Assembly (NCBI GenBank): GCA_014281115.1
Contig: JACONQ010000011.1
Span: 2,046,001 to 2,110,000 of the forward strand
Length of the DNA: 64,000 nt
Direction of reading: 5' to 3'
Source of the DNA: Laburnicola sp. R22_1
Taxonomy: Eukaryota; Ascomycota; Dothideomycetes; Pleosporales; Didymosphaeriaceae
Positions 44,430-56,309 of this stretch are shown here, one piece after another; the first letter of the stretch is position 1, and each line of letters starts with the position of its first letter. The position numbers and the translations under genes are program-made. The notes under the pieces are model-generated. The model searched no databases, was not told the DNA's origin, and worked only from the letters and a program-made list of their open reading frames with translations.

Positions 44430-45592
44430 GGCACCTAGCACATAGTAGTAGTAACAAAATATATATAAAATAATAATAATTTTATTATTAATATTTTGCA
44501 CAGTAGTAGTATTAATAGTAGTTAATAAATAGTCTACTATCTAGTATAACTAAGTTATATATTATCTCTTAACTAGTAGACTATTAGAAAGCTATAGTAG
44601 ACTGCAGAGTTGCAACTATAGAAGTAGTATAGGCAATAGGACGCTTAACTATAATTTAGTTAATATGCTTACAACCTAGTAGTAGCGTAACTATACTTTA
44701 CTATACGCACAGTATATAAAGTCTGCCTTTTATAATATTAGTAACGCCTAGTATACTAAATTGTTACCTTTATCTTATATAATACTAAGTCTTTTAAATT
44801 TAACTCTTTATTATGTACGGCAATATAATATCTTTCTAGTATCTTAAAATTGTGTTGTCTAATACCTATAGTTAGACAGCTGCTAGAGAATTTAAAACTA
44901 GCATAGATAACTAGCTAGGCAATATTAGCTATCTAGCCTATCTACTATAAGATAAGGTTTAAGAGGTAGGGCTACTAAAGGACTAAATTAATTATAATTA
45001 CACTATTCTAGAGGTTATATCTAATAATTTATTTAGGCTATATATAATCTTTACACAACACTAAATTCTTAAGTACTAGGTTATTCTTTTATATAAAGAC
45101 TTAAAAAGAGATATAGTAACTTTTATAAGAAAATAATAGCACTTTACTATTGTGTTACTAGTAAGGCTAGAGAATAGGCTAAGATATAGTAGTAGGTGTT
45201 TATTAGAGAAGAAGTAAATATTTCTTATATATTGCTAGAGCGCGCGCGCGTAGCTATAGTAAAAGAAGTTTCTAGTAGTAGTTAAAATTATATAGGCGTA
45301 TAAGAATAATAAGAAGTAAGAGTAGTAGTAGTAGTAGTAGTAGTAGAAGTATAAAGGAGATAGGTAGTAGTAGTAAGGTCCTAGGAGGATAGTATACAGC
45401 TTACTAGTTACGAGGAGAGATCTACTATAGAAGAGTAATAAAATAGTTAAGTTAGTTACTATTATAATAATAATAATAATTATTATTATTGCTATAAAAA
45501 ATATTATTAAAGAAATTATTAATTACGTAACACAGTGGTTAGTTAAACAGTCAGCCTAGAATTACGTAATATTACAAATTAACTCTAGAAAA
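44430..45592 (-). mobile_element. Family C element, partial copy
   Basis: Aligns to 38,640-39,810 from GCACCTAGCACATAGTAGTAG onwards and lacks the first ~80 bp of the constant end. The plus strand is open apart from RIP stops and includes a poly-Gln tract from CAG/TAG repeats (45,315-45,345). Boundaries are approximate. Confidence 0.65.
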
Positions 45593-46152
45593 GAGGCACT
45601 ATCCTTTTATATTATAAATAAGGTAGCTTTTAGAAAAGTTGTCCTACTAACTATAAAGTACTATTTAAAGGTGCACTTAGTAATAGCGCCTATACTATTG
45701 TATAAAAGTTTCGCAATACACTCTATAGTAAAGAAAAAAAGGTACTAAACTCTATTAAATTAGCTAATTAAGCTGCATAATATTAGCGTAAAAAGAAGCT
45801 TTATAATAATAAGGACTACTAACTACTTTTTAAAGTGTAAAAGTATTAATAGCTTACATAGAAAGAAGAAAAGCTTATATAGTCCTACTTTAAGAATTAA
45901 AAGAGTAGTATATTATAATATTCTATTATTATAGAATAGTTAATTAATAAAAAGTAGACAACTAGTTAGAGGCAAAACTAATAGCTATATATAAAAAGTA
46001 GAATAAAATTAAGAATAAAGTTAATTTAAGGGCCTACTAAGTAGCTTTAGCTAAGTATAGAATTGTTACTAGTAAGGGAAAGGCCCTCCTATACTATAGA
46101 GTTACGTAAGTAAATAAATCTTTAGTTATAGTAGTATATATAAAAAGCTCTT
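45593..46152 (+). pseudogene. RIP-decayed coding remnant
   Basis: Plus-strand reading is Lys-rich and open except for TAG/TAA. It continues after the family B insertion at 50,929-51,217 and 52,106-52,400. No domain recognised. Confidence 0.3.
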
Positions 46153-46962
46153 ATGCAATATATATAGTTTTTTTTTGCCGACTAAGGGGTTTCTAATAAA
46201 AATATTATAATAATAGTAAATATTCCTCCTACTATTGTATACATAGAAAAGTATTTTAAGGTGTTAATAAAAAGGGGTTAGCGCGCTATAAGCGAGCTTA
46301 GCGGGCTTAGCATACCTACTCTAACTAAAAAAAATCTATATACAAAATATAGTAAGGCCACTTCGCTGTACTAGTTTAGAGTGAAGAAAAGGGATAAGAA
46401 GGTGCTTATTGCACTATTATTTTCCTTTACTGTTATTTATAAAGATTGCTAGAAGCAATAGCTATATTGGCAGGTTTGTGCTACTTATAAAATATATGCT
46501 AGGTATACTAACACTCTATTTTCATATTAAAGTTAACCTTAATAAGGCTTTTACTATTACTCTATTTTCTACTATCTTTCTAAATCTTAATACTAATACT
46601 GCTGTTAACGCCGCCTAAAAGTACGCTCTAATAATCTATCTACTTAAAGTTATTAGATCTACATTAGAGTATTACTCTATTTATAAGATTATTAATAGGA
46701 AGTAGATATATCTTACCTTATATAAAGCGGTCCTAGTGTATTACAGTAGAGTGCAATAATAAAAAAGTCACTTAAAAAGTTACCTTTTCTAAAGTCTTAT
46801 AGCTTCCTTATTAGGTTAGCTAAAAATATAAAAAATATATTATTTTACAGAGAAGATTTAGGGAATTATACCTAGGCCATTAGTAAGCGCTTAGTCAGTC
46901 TAGGGTAAAAGTAATTTAGGGGTAAAATAGGAATAAAAAAAACTCTAACTTTAGAAGAGTAT

Positions 46963-47096
46963 TAAAGATCTTCGTCGTGTTAAGATTCTAACCAAGGTCG
47001 AATCCGCACCATACACAGAGAGGAGTAAAACAGGAGGCACTAAAATCCAGCACCTAGCACATAGTGGTAGTAACAAAATATACACAAAATAACAAT
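46963..47096 (-). mobile_element. Family C element, 134-bp truncated copy
   Basis: Starts TAAAGATCTTCGTCGTG. TSD CTTTAGAAGAGTAT (46949-46962, 47097-47110). It is among the least mutated copies of this end (GGTCGAATCCGCACCATACAC). Confidence 0.88.
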
Positions 47097-47884
47097 CTTT
47101 AGAAGAGTATAACTTTTTATCTAAGATACAGAATTAGCTAATACTTATATATAGTATAATATATCCTTTTTCTAATTATCTATAAATTTTTAGTATAGAT
47201 TTACTTCTATTATTTTTAATTATCTAAGATTTAAGGAATTTTAGTAATCTATTAAGAAAGTAGTAATTAAGTAATATTTAATATAATAAATAGTATATTT
47301 TAGCTTATATATAGGCACTAGATTATATATATATAGGTTATATATAAATATTATTATTCTATTAAACTATTTAATATAGATGCACTAAAATTAATATTAA
47401 AAAGTCTATAGTATTGGGATTACTAATACTTATTACTAATATAGTATTATAGAATTACTCTAACTACATAATAGAGTATATATATATATTTTAAACTATA
47501 TTCATATATATAGTATAGCTTATATAATTAAGGAAATAAATTTTACTTTTTTTTAATTAGGCTAAAGCGTCTATTACTTTGTAGATTATAGATTAATATT
47601 ACTAATACTATTAGTATAGGTTACGAGTACTTTATAAATTATAATAATATAATAATATTATATATATATAGTATTTATAAAACTATATATAAAAAGACCT
47701 CGAGAAAAAGACTAAGTCTACTAGTATAAAAAGGTCTATATTTTTAAACTTAAATATATTCTTTATTATAAGGCCTATTAGAATAAGAGAAATTTAGTTT
47801 TAACTAGAATAATAAGGCCAATAAAGTTATAGTTCTAGTTTATACTTATTTAGCTATTAGTGAATATAATTTAGAAGTAAAATA

Positions 47885-48457
47885 TACGACCTGAGCTAGT
47901 AAATGGCGGCACAGACCGTATGCGTGCATTGCGTAGCAATCTAGTATAAGTAACTTAACTAGAAGCTTATCGCTGTTAGCTATCTTAAGCTTTAGCTTCT
48001 TTCTAGCGATAATCGCGAGCTTGTTAATTAAGTTTTAGGGATGCAAGGAGGGGTCTATAGTAGATTAGACGTACTTAAGGTTAAACTTTGCTTTGCAGCG
48101 CGGTCGCATCTTTATCTTATTTAATTTAGCTATAGTTATTAGTTGTAGTAGTACGTAAGATAGCAGCAGAATTAGGCTCTCTTTATATAGGCAATAAGCA
48201 CTCTAACCTTGTTGCTGCCTATATAGGCGAGATAAGTTACTGCTTAATAATAGTCCTAAACTATAGTTAAGTTAACTCTACTAGTGTACTTAACAGCCTT
48301 ACGGGGTGCTAAACAATAAGCGTGCTATTAACTTAGTTACGTGTATTTACATAGTCTATAGGTATCTCACAGAGCTAGTACATAGAAAAATAGGTTATAG
48401 CTAGATTTTCTTTTTTGCTATAGTATAGTTGTGAAATATAGCTTTGTTTACAAAAAA
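47885..48457 (+). mobile_element. Poly(A) retroelement fragment (573 bp)
   Basis: TSD AAGTAAAATA (47875-47884, 48458-48467). The right end is an A-run, so it is plus-oriented and probably 5'-truncated. It is GC-richer than its surroundings (TGGCGGCACAGACCGTATGCGTGC). No frame recognised. Confidence 0.7.
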
Positions 48458-48689
48458 AAGTAAAATAGGGATAAAAAAACCTGTAACTTTAGAGTCATAT
48501 GATTTTTAATTAATGCATAGAAATAGTTATTTTTTAATATAGTATAGATTTAGTTCTATAAAATAGTTCTATGGTTTTATATTATAGGGTTATTATCTAT
48601 ATTAGTTAGTATTTAATAGTTTATTAATACTATTAAATATTAATAAAATAGTAATAAAGTAATATATAATATATTACTAATACTTAGTA

Positions 48690-49936
48690 TAATACTCTTT
48701 AGCCTCTATAACAACGTTATAACGCCTAGGTTAAGATAATATACAATTATCTATATCCTTTTGGGGAATTAAAGCCCACTTCTCTAGTATAGCTTTTTTA
48801 AAAGCCTTAATACTAGCCTCACTTTTACCTATCCCTAAAGTAGTATTATATCTCTTATTTAGTCTATATTTTAATAGACTCCAGACGTTTTCAATAGGGG
48901 CAAGATCGGGACTATAGGGGGGGGGAGGTGAAAGAGATTAATTTTCTCTTTTTCAAAGAAATCTAAAACTAATTTAGTTTTATAGATTTTGGCGTTATCT
49001 TGTTAAAATTACTACCCTTGACTAGTATTAATATATAAAACCTTATAAATTATTTAAAATATAATATATAGTAATATATATTATGTTAAAAATTAAAAAA
49101 GAGGTAAAAAAGGTATATAAGGACTTACCCCTTCTAACTATAGGTTTAACTATAGGTATAAGAATTTTGTTTAAATAATTTTTATTAGTAAAGCTAGTAG
49201 ACTAATTAGGAGTTTTAATAAACTCTAATCTAGATCTACCGCCTATCCAAATTGCTCGCTAGATTTAAATAGTAATATCGCGGGCTATTATTAAATTAGT
49301 ATAATAGTTATTAAAAAATAAAATTGTAAAACGATAGAGAAAAAAAGGAAGATTTTTTTAAGTTAGGTAGAATTTTAAAATACTTACTAGAATTTTTAGT
49401 AGAAATCATTTCTTTCCCAACTTTACTATTTCCTTTCTTTCGATAGTATTCACCCCTACTACCATGCCCCCTTTGTAATGCTAACTCATTAGAAAATATA
49501 ACTTTAGAAAAGTCTATATTTTCTATATTTTCAACTCTTTCTTTAGCAAATAATAATCTATTATTAGCTTTTTTTTTAATAAAGGCTTTTTAGTAGCCTT
49601 ATTAAAAGAATAACCCTCCTCTTTTAAGAAGTACTGTAAAGTTCTTTTAGCTACTCCTAGATCATTTTCTAATAATAATCTTTTATTTTCTTTCTTAGGG
49701 CTTTTAATTAAATCCCTATTAATAACTCTTTTAGCCCTAGAGGTTATCTTAGAACTCCTTCCTTTACTAACTCTTTTTATATTATAATTCTCCTTTTCAT
49801 TCTCTTTAATACGATAAATAGTATTCTTTATACTTTTTAAGGGTTTATTTAAAGTAGTAATAAGAGTAGAATTAGGCGTTTTAGCCTTTAAAAGAAGAAG
49901 AACGTTAGATTCGAGTGTGGTGAATTTTGGAGCCAT
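48690..49936 (-). pseudogene. Tc1-like transposase, lightly decayed
   Basis: Starts MAPKFTTLESNVLLLLKAKT. The N-terminal paired helix-turn-helix is seen in GRSSKITSRAKRVINRDLI and LGVAKRTLQYFLKEEGYSF. An A9 run near 49,571 causes a one-base loss: the frame resumes as NNRLLFAKERVENIENIDFS. Two introns are likely (GTAAGT near 49,375 to TAG near 49,274; GTAAGT near 49,130 to AAG near 49,033). Catalytic pattern: AIWIGGRSRLEF, QQDNAKIYKTK-type DN, and PYSPDLAPIENVWSLLK, whose Glu is the third catalytic residue. It ends EAKEYYTKY. AT-rich by nature as well as by RIP. Confidence 0.82.
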
Positions 49937-50928
49937 TTTAAGGATTTAAGAAAGAAGAATTTAAATCTAGAAAGATATTATTACAAACTAAAAGCTTGCT
50001 AAGAAATTATATAATTAGTGCTTATATAAGCATATCCTAAATTTTTGTACCTATAATATAATAAAGGTTAGAGAGAAGACTTAGCTTGAAACTTTGGTTA
50101 CATAATCTACCTTAAACCTAGAAAGGCTAGTTAAAATTTAAAATACAACTAAACATTAATTAAAAAGTTATAGAGCTCTAAATATAGAGTTAAAAAAAGC
50201 TTTAGGTTTAAGGTTATATATGCCAAGACTTATGCTTTGTTAGCTAATACTCTATTCATAGTTAAATTTCCCTAAACTTTCTCTTTAAAAGAAGCTATTT
50301 AGTATATTTTTAGCTAATTTATTGAATAAGTTATAAGACTTTTAAAAAGGTAACTTTCTAAGTGACTTTTTTTATTGCACCTCACTGTAGTTAGGCTAGT
50401 AATAGATTAGTAACTTAAGGCGTAATAATAGATATATAGAGTTTCTACTATAGTTTCTTATATTACTGCTAGTTAGAAAGGCGGTAATAGAGGGTAGGAT
50501 TAAAGGAAAGAAAAGAAGATATTTATTAATAAGTTGCTAGGAGAGGGAAGCATTGTGTAGATATATTAAATTCTTATAGTTATAATATTAAGTAAGAAGT
50601 GTGTTATATAAGTGTACTGCGTAGTAGCGCGCAAATATAGCGTAATTGCTAATAATAGTAATAATAGAGTAAGTTAGTTTTCTATATATGCTTTAAGTAA
50701 ATTTAATAGCTATTAGAGCGCTTATAAATAATAAGAGGTAAGTGTATAGTTTATAAACTATCCTTATAAACTATTATTATATTAGTAGAGAAGACTAGGA
50801 GTAGACTATATTTTTAGGCGCTAGACTAGAGCGGCCTTTCTATCCTAACCTACGTAGGCTTAAATTAAAAAAAATATTAAAAAAGGTAATTAACACTAAA
50901 TAAACAATGCGACCATGCAATATATATA

Positions 50929-51217
50929 AGGTAGGCCTAAGAAAGCTTAGGGCTAATAGCTTTAAAAGTAAGGCTAATAAGAAAGAGTAGGAGGACTTCT
51001 ATAATAGCGTAGGCAATATAGGTTTAATTAATAAGAAGCTAATAATAGTTACTAATAAGAAATAGTTATAAGTTTATTATACTTATTTATTATATATCTT
51101 TACTAATAATTATTAGTTACTATAAGTCTAGTCCTCCTACTAACCTTATTAACTATAGCAAAAATAGTATACTTAATAGTAATAAGGCGTATATTAAGAA
51201 TAATAATAATAAAGAGT
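50929..51217 (+). pseudogene. RIP-decayed coding remnant (continuation)
   Basis: Plus-strand frame with Ser/Lys/Asn-rich content, interrupted by the family A insertion that follows. It joins at the TSD to 52,106. Confidence 0.3.
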
Positions 51218-51229
51218 ATGTAACGTTAT

Positions 51230-52093
51230 ATTAACTATCTAGAAGTAGCACAATAAAGACTTTTATCTTAAATAATATAACAAAAAAAGCAGAGCCCCTT
51301 ACTTAGTAATTAAAAAGAGCGTAAAAAAGGTAGTAATTATAAAAAAAGCGCGTTTAAACTACTAAGCAAGCTTAGCAGTCTTAGCGCGCACAGCTTCTAT
51401 ATACAAAGTTTTTACAAAGAGGCTACTTAGAACTTTAATAGGAGAGAAATAAAACTTTAGCGTAGCTACGCTATAGTTATCTATTCTTTCTTTACTATTC
51501 TAAGTTGTAAACTACTATCTTAATTATTACAAATAATATAAGTTAATATATTAATAGGTATATACTACTTTGCTTATAAGTAGGATAAGGGTAACACATA
51601 CTAGATATATGTTTATCGCTCTATTACTATATTAAAGTTGTCCTTAATAAATCTCCTACTATCTCTCTATGTATACCTCTACGCCCTACTATCTATTTAG
51701 AGATTAATATTATTTTTAAAAAAGTACTTACTATTGCTAAAAAGTATATACTAAAGATTTGCGCTACTGCTACTAAGATAATAATACTAGAGTTCTATTC
51801 TATCTATAAGATAATTGTCTATAGGAGCCTAGTATACCTAACTATCTGCAAGACAATCCTTGTGTACTAGCTAGGTTAGCAGCTTATCTAGTTTGTAAAA
51901 ACTAAGAAGACTACGTTTCCACTCTAGTAGATAAAATTGCTCCTTATTAGTAATAGAATCTAAAAAGAGAGGTAAAAGGTAGAGAATAAGATATTTATTA
52001 ATAATCTCTAGTGTAATAAGAGCGTTATATAAATTCGTAAGATTCTCCTAGCGGTTGCGTTGGCTTATCTAAGTAAGTACGCCGCGTAAGCAG
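51230..52093 (-). mobile_element. Family A element, truncated (864 bp)
   Basis: TSD AATAAAGAGTAT (51218-51229, 52094-52105). The constant end is present, but the copy stops at GCCGCGTAAGCAG, about 240 bp short of full length. Confidence 0.85.
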
Positions 52094-52105
52094 AATAAAG
52101 AGTAT

Positions 52106-52400
52106 AAAAAGAAAATTAAGGATAATAGAGAGGAGCTTAAGGCTTATTTTTAGAAGCTGCTAAATAGATACAACTCTAATATTGTAAATAAAGATATAGA
52201 CTTTAAGGGTTTCTTAGATTTTAGGGGCTTAGGTACTAAAGAGAGTTTAAATAATAAGGGGGGCTTAGGTGCTAAGGAGGTTTTAGATAATAAGGGGATT
52301 TTAGATAAGAAGAGGGTTTTAGATAATAAGGAGGTTTTAGATAATAAGAGGGACTTAGGCGCTAAGGGGGTTTTAGATAATAATTAGCGCATAAAATAAG
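52106..52400 (+). pseudogene. Coding remnant with peptide repeats
   Basis: Reads IKDNREELKAYFQKLLNRYN and then repeated LGAKEVLDNKG-like units to an in-frame TAG at ~52,386. It is the 3' part of the frame begun before 51,217. Confidence 0.45.
52210..52385 (+). repeat. Coding minisatellite (LDNKG-type units)
   Basis: TTTTAGATAATAAGG and GGCTTAGGTGCTAAGGAGG alternate about ten times. The units keep the reading frame, giving repeated V/ILDNK and GLGAKE motifs. Confidence 0.75.
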
Positions 52401-52777
52401 ATAAGCTAGAGTTATAGTTTTGCTATAGCTAATTATTATAGCTAATAATTATATACTAGTTACTAAGAACGTCGCCTATAGTAATATAGTAATAAGCTAA
52501 TTACTACCTAAAACTAACTCTATAATAAAGGGCTATATACTAGTCTAAATATAAAACTAACTTATTATTAGTATGCTATACACTACACGCTGTTTCTAGC
52601 TAATCTTAATATTAGTTAAATACTACTATAGTTAATATTATAGAATTTATTTTATTTTATTCTTTTTTAAACTACTATTTTTTAAATAACTATTTAACTA
52701 GTTATTATATCGTTTTATTATACTAATATCCTTAAGTGCTATATTAAGTGCTATACCTATCCTAAGAATTAATATAC
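52401..52777. other. AT-rich remnant, nothing recognised
   Basis: Decayed sequence between the minisatellite and the family C element; no motif or repeat identified. Confidence 0.4.
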
Positions 52778-53797
52778 AGTCCTATATCTCTCCCCTAGAA
52801 TTAATCTGTGATATTACGTAATTCTAGGCCGGCTGTTTAACTAACCACTATGTTACGTAATTAATAATTTCTTTAATAATATTTTTTGCAGTAATAATAA
52901 TAATAATAATTATAATAGTAACTAACCTAACTATTTTATTACTCTCTTATAGTAGATCTCCCCTTGCAACTAGCGAGCTATATACTACCCTCCTAGAATC
53001 TTGCTGCTGCTGCCTATCTCCTTTATGCTTTTGCTGCTACTACTACCCTTACTTCTTATTGTCTTTATGTGCCTATATAATCTTAACTGCTGCTAGAAGC
53101 TTCTTTTACTATAGCTATGCGCGCGCGCTCTAGCAATATATAAAAAATATCTACTTCTCTTCTAATAGACGCCTACTGCTATATCTTAGCCTATCCTCTA
53201 GCCTTGCTAGCAACGTAATAGTAAGGTATTATTATTTTCTTACAAAGGTTATTATATCTCTTTCTAAGTCTTTATATAAAAGAATAATCTAGCACTTAAG
53301 AATTTAGAGTTATATAAAGATTATATATAGCCTAAATAAATTATTAGATGTAACCTCTAGAATAGTGTAATTGTAATTAATTTAGTTCTTTAGCAGCCCT
53401 GCCTCTTAAACCTTATCTTGCAGCAGGTAGGCTAGATAGCTAATATTGCTTAGCTAGTTATCTATGCTAGTTTTAAATTCTCTAGTAGCTGTCTAACCGC
53501 GGATATTAGACAACGCGATCTTAGGACGCTAAAAAGGTATTGCGTTGCTATATATAATAAAGAGTTAGATTTAAAAGACTTAGTGTTATATAAGTTAAAG
53601 GTAGAGATTTAGTATACTAGGCGTTGCTAATATTATAAGAGTAGGTAGACTTTATACGCTATGCGTACAGCAAACTATAGTTACGCTACTACTAGATTGC
53701 AAGCGCAATAACTAAATTATAGTTAAGCGTCCTATTGCCTATACTACTCCTATAGTTGCAACTCTGTGGTTTATTGCGGCTCTCTAATAGTCTACTA

Positions 53798-55635
53798 CAG
53801 TCAACTCTCGTTATAACGATTAATCCGTGCACAGCAAATTCTATCGTTATATCGAAATATCGTTTAATCGATGATTATTAAGCTAGTCTTGGCGAACTTG
53901 CAGCCACTCCGAAATTGTTGACTGCCTCATACTTCTGATTAACTAAGCTTTCAACAACCTCTCTAGCCGCTTCATATAGGATATATCCTCATACTTTGCA
54001 GTCTCCTAATACTCCTAATAGCAGAGTAGAACCTATACAGCCTAAAGAGCCTCTGCAACGCTTAGAGCAGGAGGAGGTAGCACCTCCTCCTCTTCCTCTA
54101 ATCCTTAAACAAGCCCTAGCTAAGCAACTATAATATCCTATAGGGATGTATCCTCCTCTTCCTCCTCTAAATCCTCATCTACTGGATTGAGAAAGTTCTC
54201 TATAGCTATAGGATCCTGGATCTGGCCAGCCTGGGCAGCAGCCTAATATAGACTCTCTATTGGCTCCTCTCTATCAAGTCCAGAGCTAGGATCTAGCCAC
54301 CTCTTCAGAATGCACGTGCTCTTGATGTAGCAGTGTAGGATAGTAGTATCCTTAATATCGAGCAGCCATAATTTAGCTATCTAGTGGAGCGTATAGAGAA
54401 TCGTCATGAATTTGAATAGATTAAGGCCAAGGTTGTAGTGTTTAACCGTAAACGCTAGCCACTGCCTCTAGTAGTAGGTCTTGAAGTTCTAGATAATACC
54501 CTAATCAAGAGGCTAATACATGCTTGTTGAGTTCTTTAGTAAGAGCTAGATTGCGATATTAGACAGAGGCGGCGATTGTTAAAGGCCAGAAAGATGGGCC
54601 GAGTAGTTGTCCATGAGAAGAACAACCTTCCTTAAGCCAATATAGCTATAGAATGCAGCAAGCCACTTAGCCATAATAGATATGTTTACCCAGCCCTTTT
54701 TGGAGGCCCCCCAGACACAGCCAATAGCTAATATATTAACTCCTCGCAAAGCTCAAGGCTGTTTTGACTTTCCTATCACCCATGGTGCTACGCGCTCAGT
54801 ACCAGTAGCGTTGCAGCAGAGCATAATAGATACCCTAGCTTTATCTTTCTTAACACCAGGCATTAAGGCAGTAGCTAGCCCTCTTAATATTGCCCACCTC
54901 TAGTATAGCCCAGTCTCGTCCATGTTGAATATATCGCTGTCTAGGTATCGGATGCAGATATTCTGTACATCTACCATCTCAGCTGCTGTTTGCGTTGGTA
55001 CAGAGCTCTGCTCGCCATACTGTGTAACCTCTGCTATCCTATATCGCTACTTGAATTTTAATACCCAGCCAGACGAGAACTCAGGAATAGCCTGGCCCTA
55101 GTAGGCTGGAATCTGACGCCAGATCTCTCAAGCTTTCTCAGCAAGTATATCGCCTGATACTAGTCCCCTCGCACTTGTATTCCCTGCTGCCACTCATACA
55201 GGATAGACTCAAGCAGAGGCCAGGCAGCCGCTCGTGAGCGGTAGGCTGTATCAGATATGGATGTACCAGAGGCGGAGGCGGAGGCGGAGGCGGAGGCAGG
55301 TAGGGCGTCGAGGTGTCGAAAGCGATCGTCGAGAGACTCAGATACAGTTGATTGGGAGAGCTTTCTGCCAAATTCAGCTTCAAACCATGCGATGATAGCT
55401 TTCTGTCGTGGCTGTGGTTGCTGAGAGAAGGCCCAGGCGCGGAGAGCCTTCCTCTCATGATTGGATATCCCTTGCGGCCCATAGCTTCTATAACGATACT
55501 TGGCGCTGAAGTGGTATTAGATATTGAATATCGGATACAGGGGTAGATTGTGTGGAGTTGAATCCGTGCAAGCGAAAAATATCGCTATATCGAGGATATC
55601 GCTAAAACGGACATCGTTATAACGAGAGTTGACTG
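53798..55635 (-). mobile_element. pogo/Tigger-like DNA transposon (1,838 bp)
   Basis: TA target at 53796-53797 and 55636-55637. Terminal inverted repeats of about 22 bp begin CAGTCAACTCTCGTTATAAC at both ends. The sequence CTAATAGTCTACTAGTTAAGAG, interrupted here, is intact in other family C copies. It is markedly less mutated than its surroundings. Confidence 0.92.
53885..55500 (-). pseudogene. pogo-like transposase with CENP-B-type DNA-binding domain
   Basis: Minus strand, about 530 codons, with few stops. The N-terminus ISNHERKALRAWAFSQQPQP and then AWFEAEFGRKLSQSTVSESL is the CENP-B/Tc5 helix-turn-helix. An (Ala-Ser)n linker comes from a GGAGGC repeat (55,265-55,295). DDE domain: IFNMDETGLY (first Asp), CCNATGTERVAPWVIGKSK, VVLLMDNYSAH (second Asp), and STSMYQPLDQGIIQNFKTYY, the pogo signature. 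The acidic C-terminus (LEEEEDTSLQDI, LEEEEEVLPPP) precedes RLLKA. The few stops are TAG/TAA at Gln codons. No start ATG in this frame was found, so the 5' end is unclear. The protein would have cut and pasted its own element at TA. Confidence 0.85.
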
Positions 55636-55881
55636 TAGTTAAGAGATAATATATAACTTAGTTATACTAGATAGTAGACTATCTATTAACTACTATTAAT
55701 AATACTACTATACAAAACGTTAATAATAAAATTATTATTATTTTGTGTATATTTTGTTACTACTACTATGTGCTAGGTGCTAGGTTTTAGTGCCTTCTAT
55801 TTTACTCCTCTCTATATATAGTGCGAATTCGACCTTAGTTAGAATCTTAACACAATAAAGATCTTTAATATAGCCCTATAT

Positions 55882-56296
55882 TAATAAACTAGTTGCCCTA
55901 CTACTAAATACTCTTCTTAGATATAGAATCCTAGCCTTATAGACTAATAGGTTAGGAAGTAGGACAATTTGTCTTATCTAATGTCCCCCTTTAGACTTTT
56001 AAGAGTTAAAGATAGAGAAAAAGACATTTACTATATAGGACGCGTAGTAGTCTAATACTTAATACGCTAAAAATAAATAAACCTATTACTTACACTAGAA
56101 CTCTTATCTTTATATAGGTATTACTTAGACTATATTCTAGAAGGTCGTAGACTACTCTTTTAGTTATTTATATATATTCTATTTTAACTATAGCTATATA
56201 CTATAACACTTAAGTATTAACTCTACTAGTACCTAGCTAATTAGTACTAAGCACCTTCTTAACTATATAAGGTTCTAAGTATATATATAGTAGGAT
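55882..56296 (+). pseudogene. RIP-decayed coding remnant
   Basis: Plus-strand frame with RIP stops (DRKKDIYYI-like) continuing past the following family A element into 57,444. No domain recognised. Confidence 0.3.
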
Positions 56297-56309
56297 AAAC
56301 CTATTTATA

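Larger units (their letters stand above)
46744..50387 (-). mobile_element. Tc1-like DNA transposon with nested fragments (3,644 bp)
   Basis: TA target at 46742-46743 and 50388-50389. Terminal inverted repeats of ~60 bp begin CAGTAGAGTGCAATAATAAA on the left and, reversed, CAGTGAGGTGCAATAAAAAA on the right. The empty site GTGTACTAGTTAGGC is in sister family B copies. It encodes the transposase at 48,690-49,936 and carries a family C fragment (46963-47096) and a poly(A) fragment (47885-48457). Its ~1.7 kb non-coding left half holds a loosely duplicated stretch (46,920 and 48,456 regions), so a second Tc1-like copy may be nested inside. Confidence 0.85.
46167..50914 (-). mobile_element. Family B element interrupted by a Tc1-like element
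   Basis: A perfect 14-bp TSD ATGCAATATATATA (46153-46166, 50915-50928). Removing the Tc1-like element leaves 1,102 bp, equal to the intact copy at 42228-43327. Confidence 0.88.
52788..55871 (+). mobile_element. Family C element (reverse copy) interrupted by a pogo-like element
   Basis: Mirror orientation of 38559-39816. Flanks AGTCCTATAT / AGCCCTATAT (52778-52787, 55872-55881; one transition). Removing the pogo element and one TA leaves 1,244 bp, close to the 1,258-bp copy. Confidence 0.82.

Noticed and set aside
55138..55482. 114-codon ORF with a poly-Pro tract
   Set aside because: Off-frame reading of the pogo transposase N-terminus; the GGAGGC repeat creates poly-Pro in this frame and Ala-Ser in the true one.
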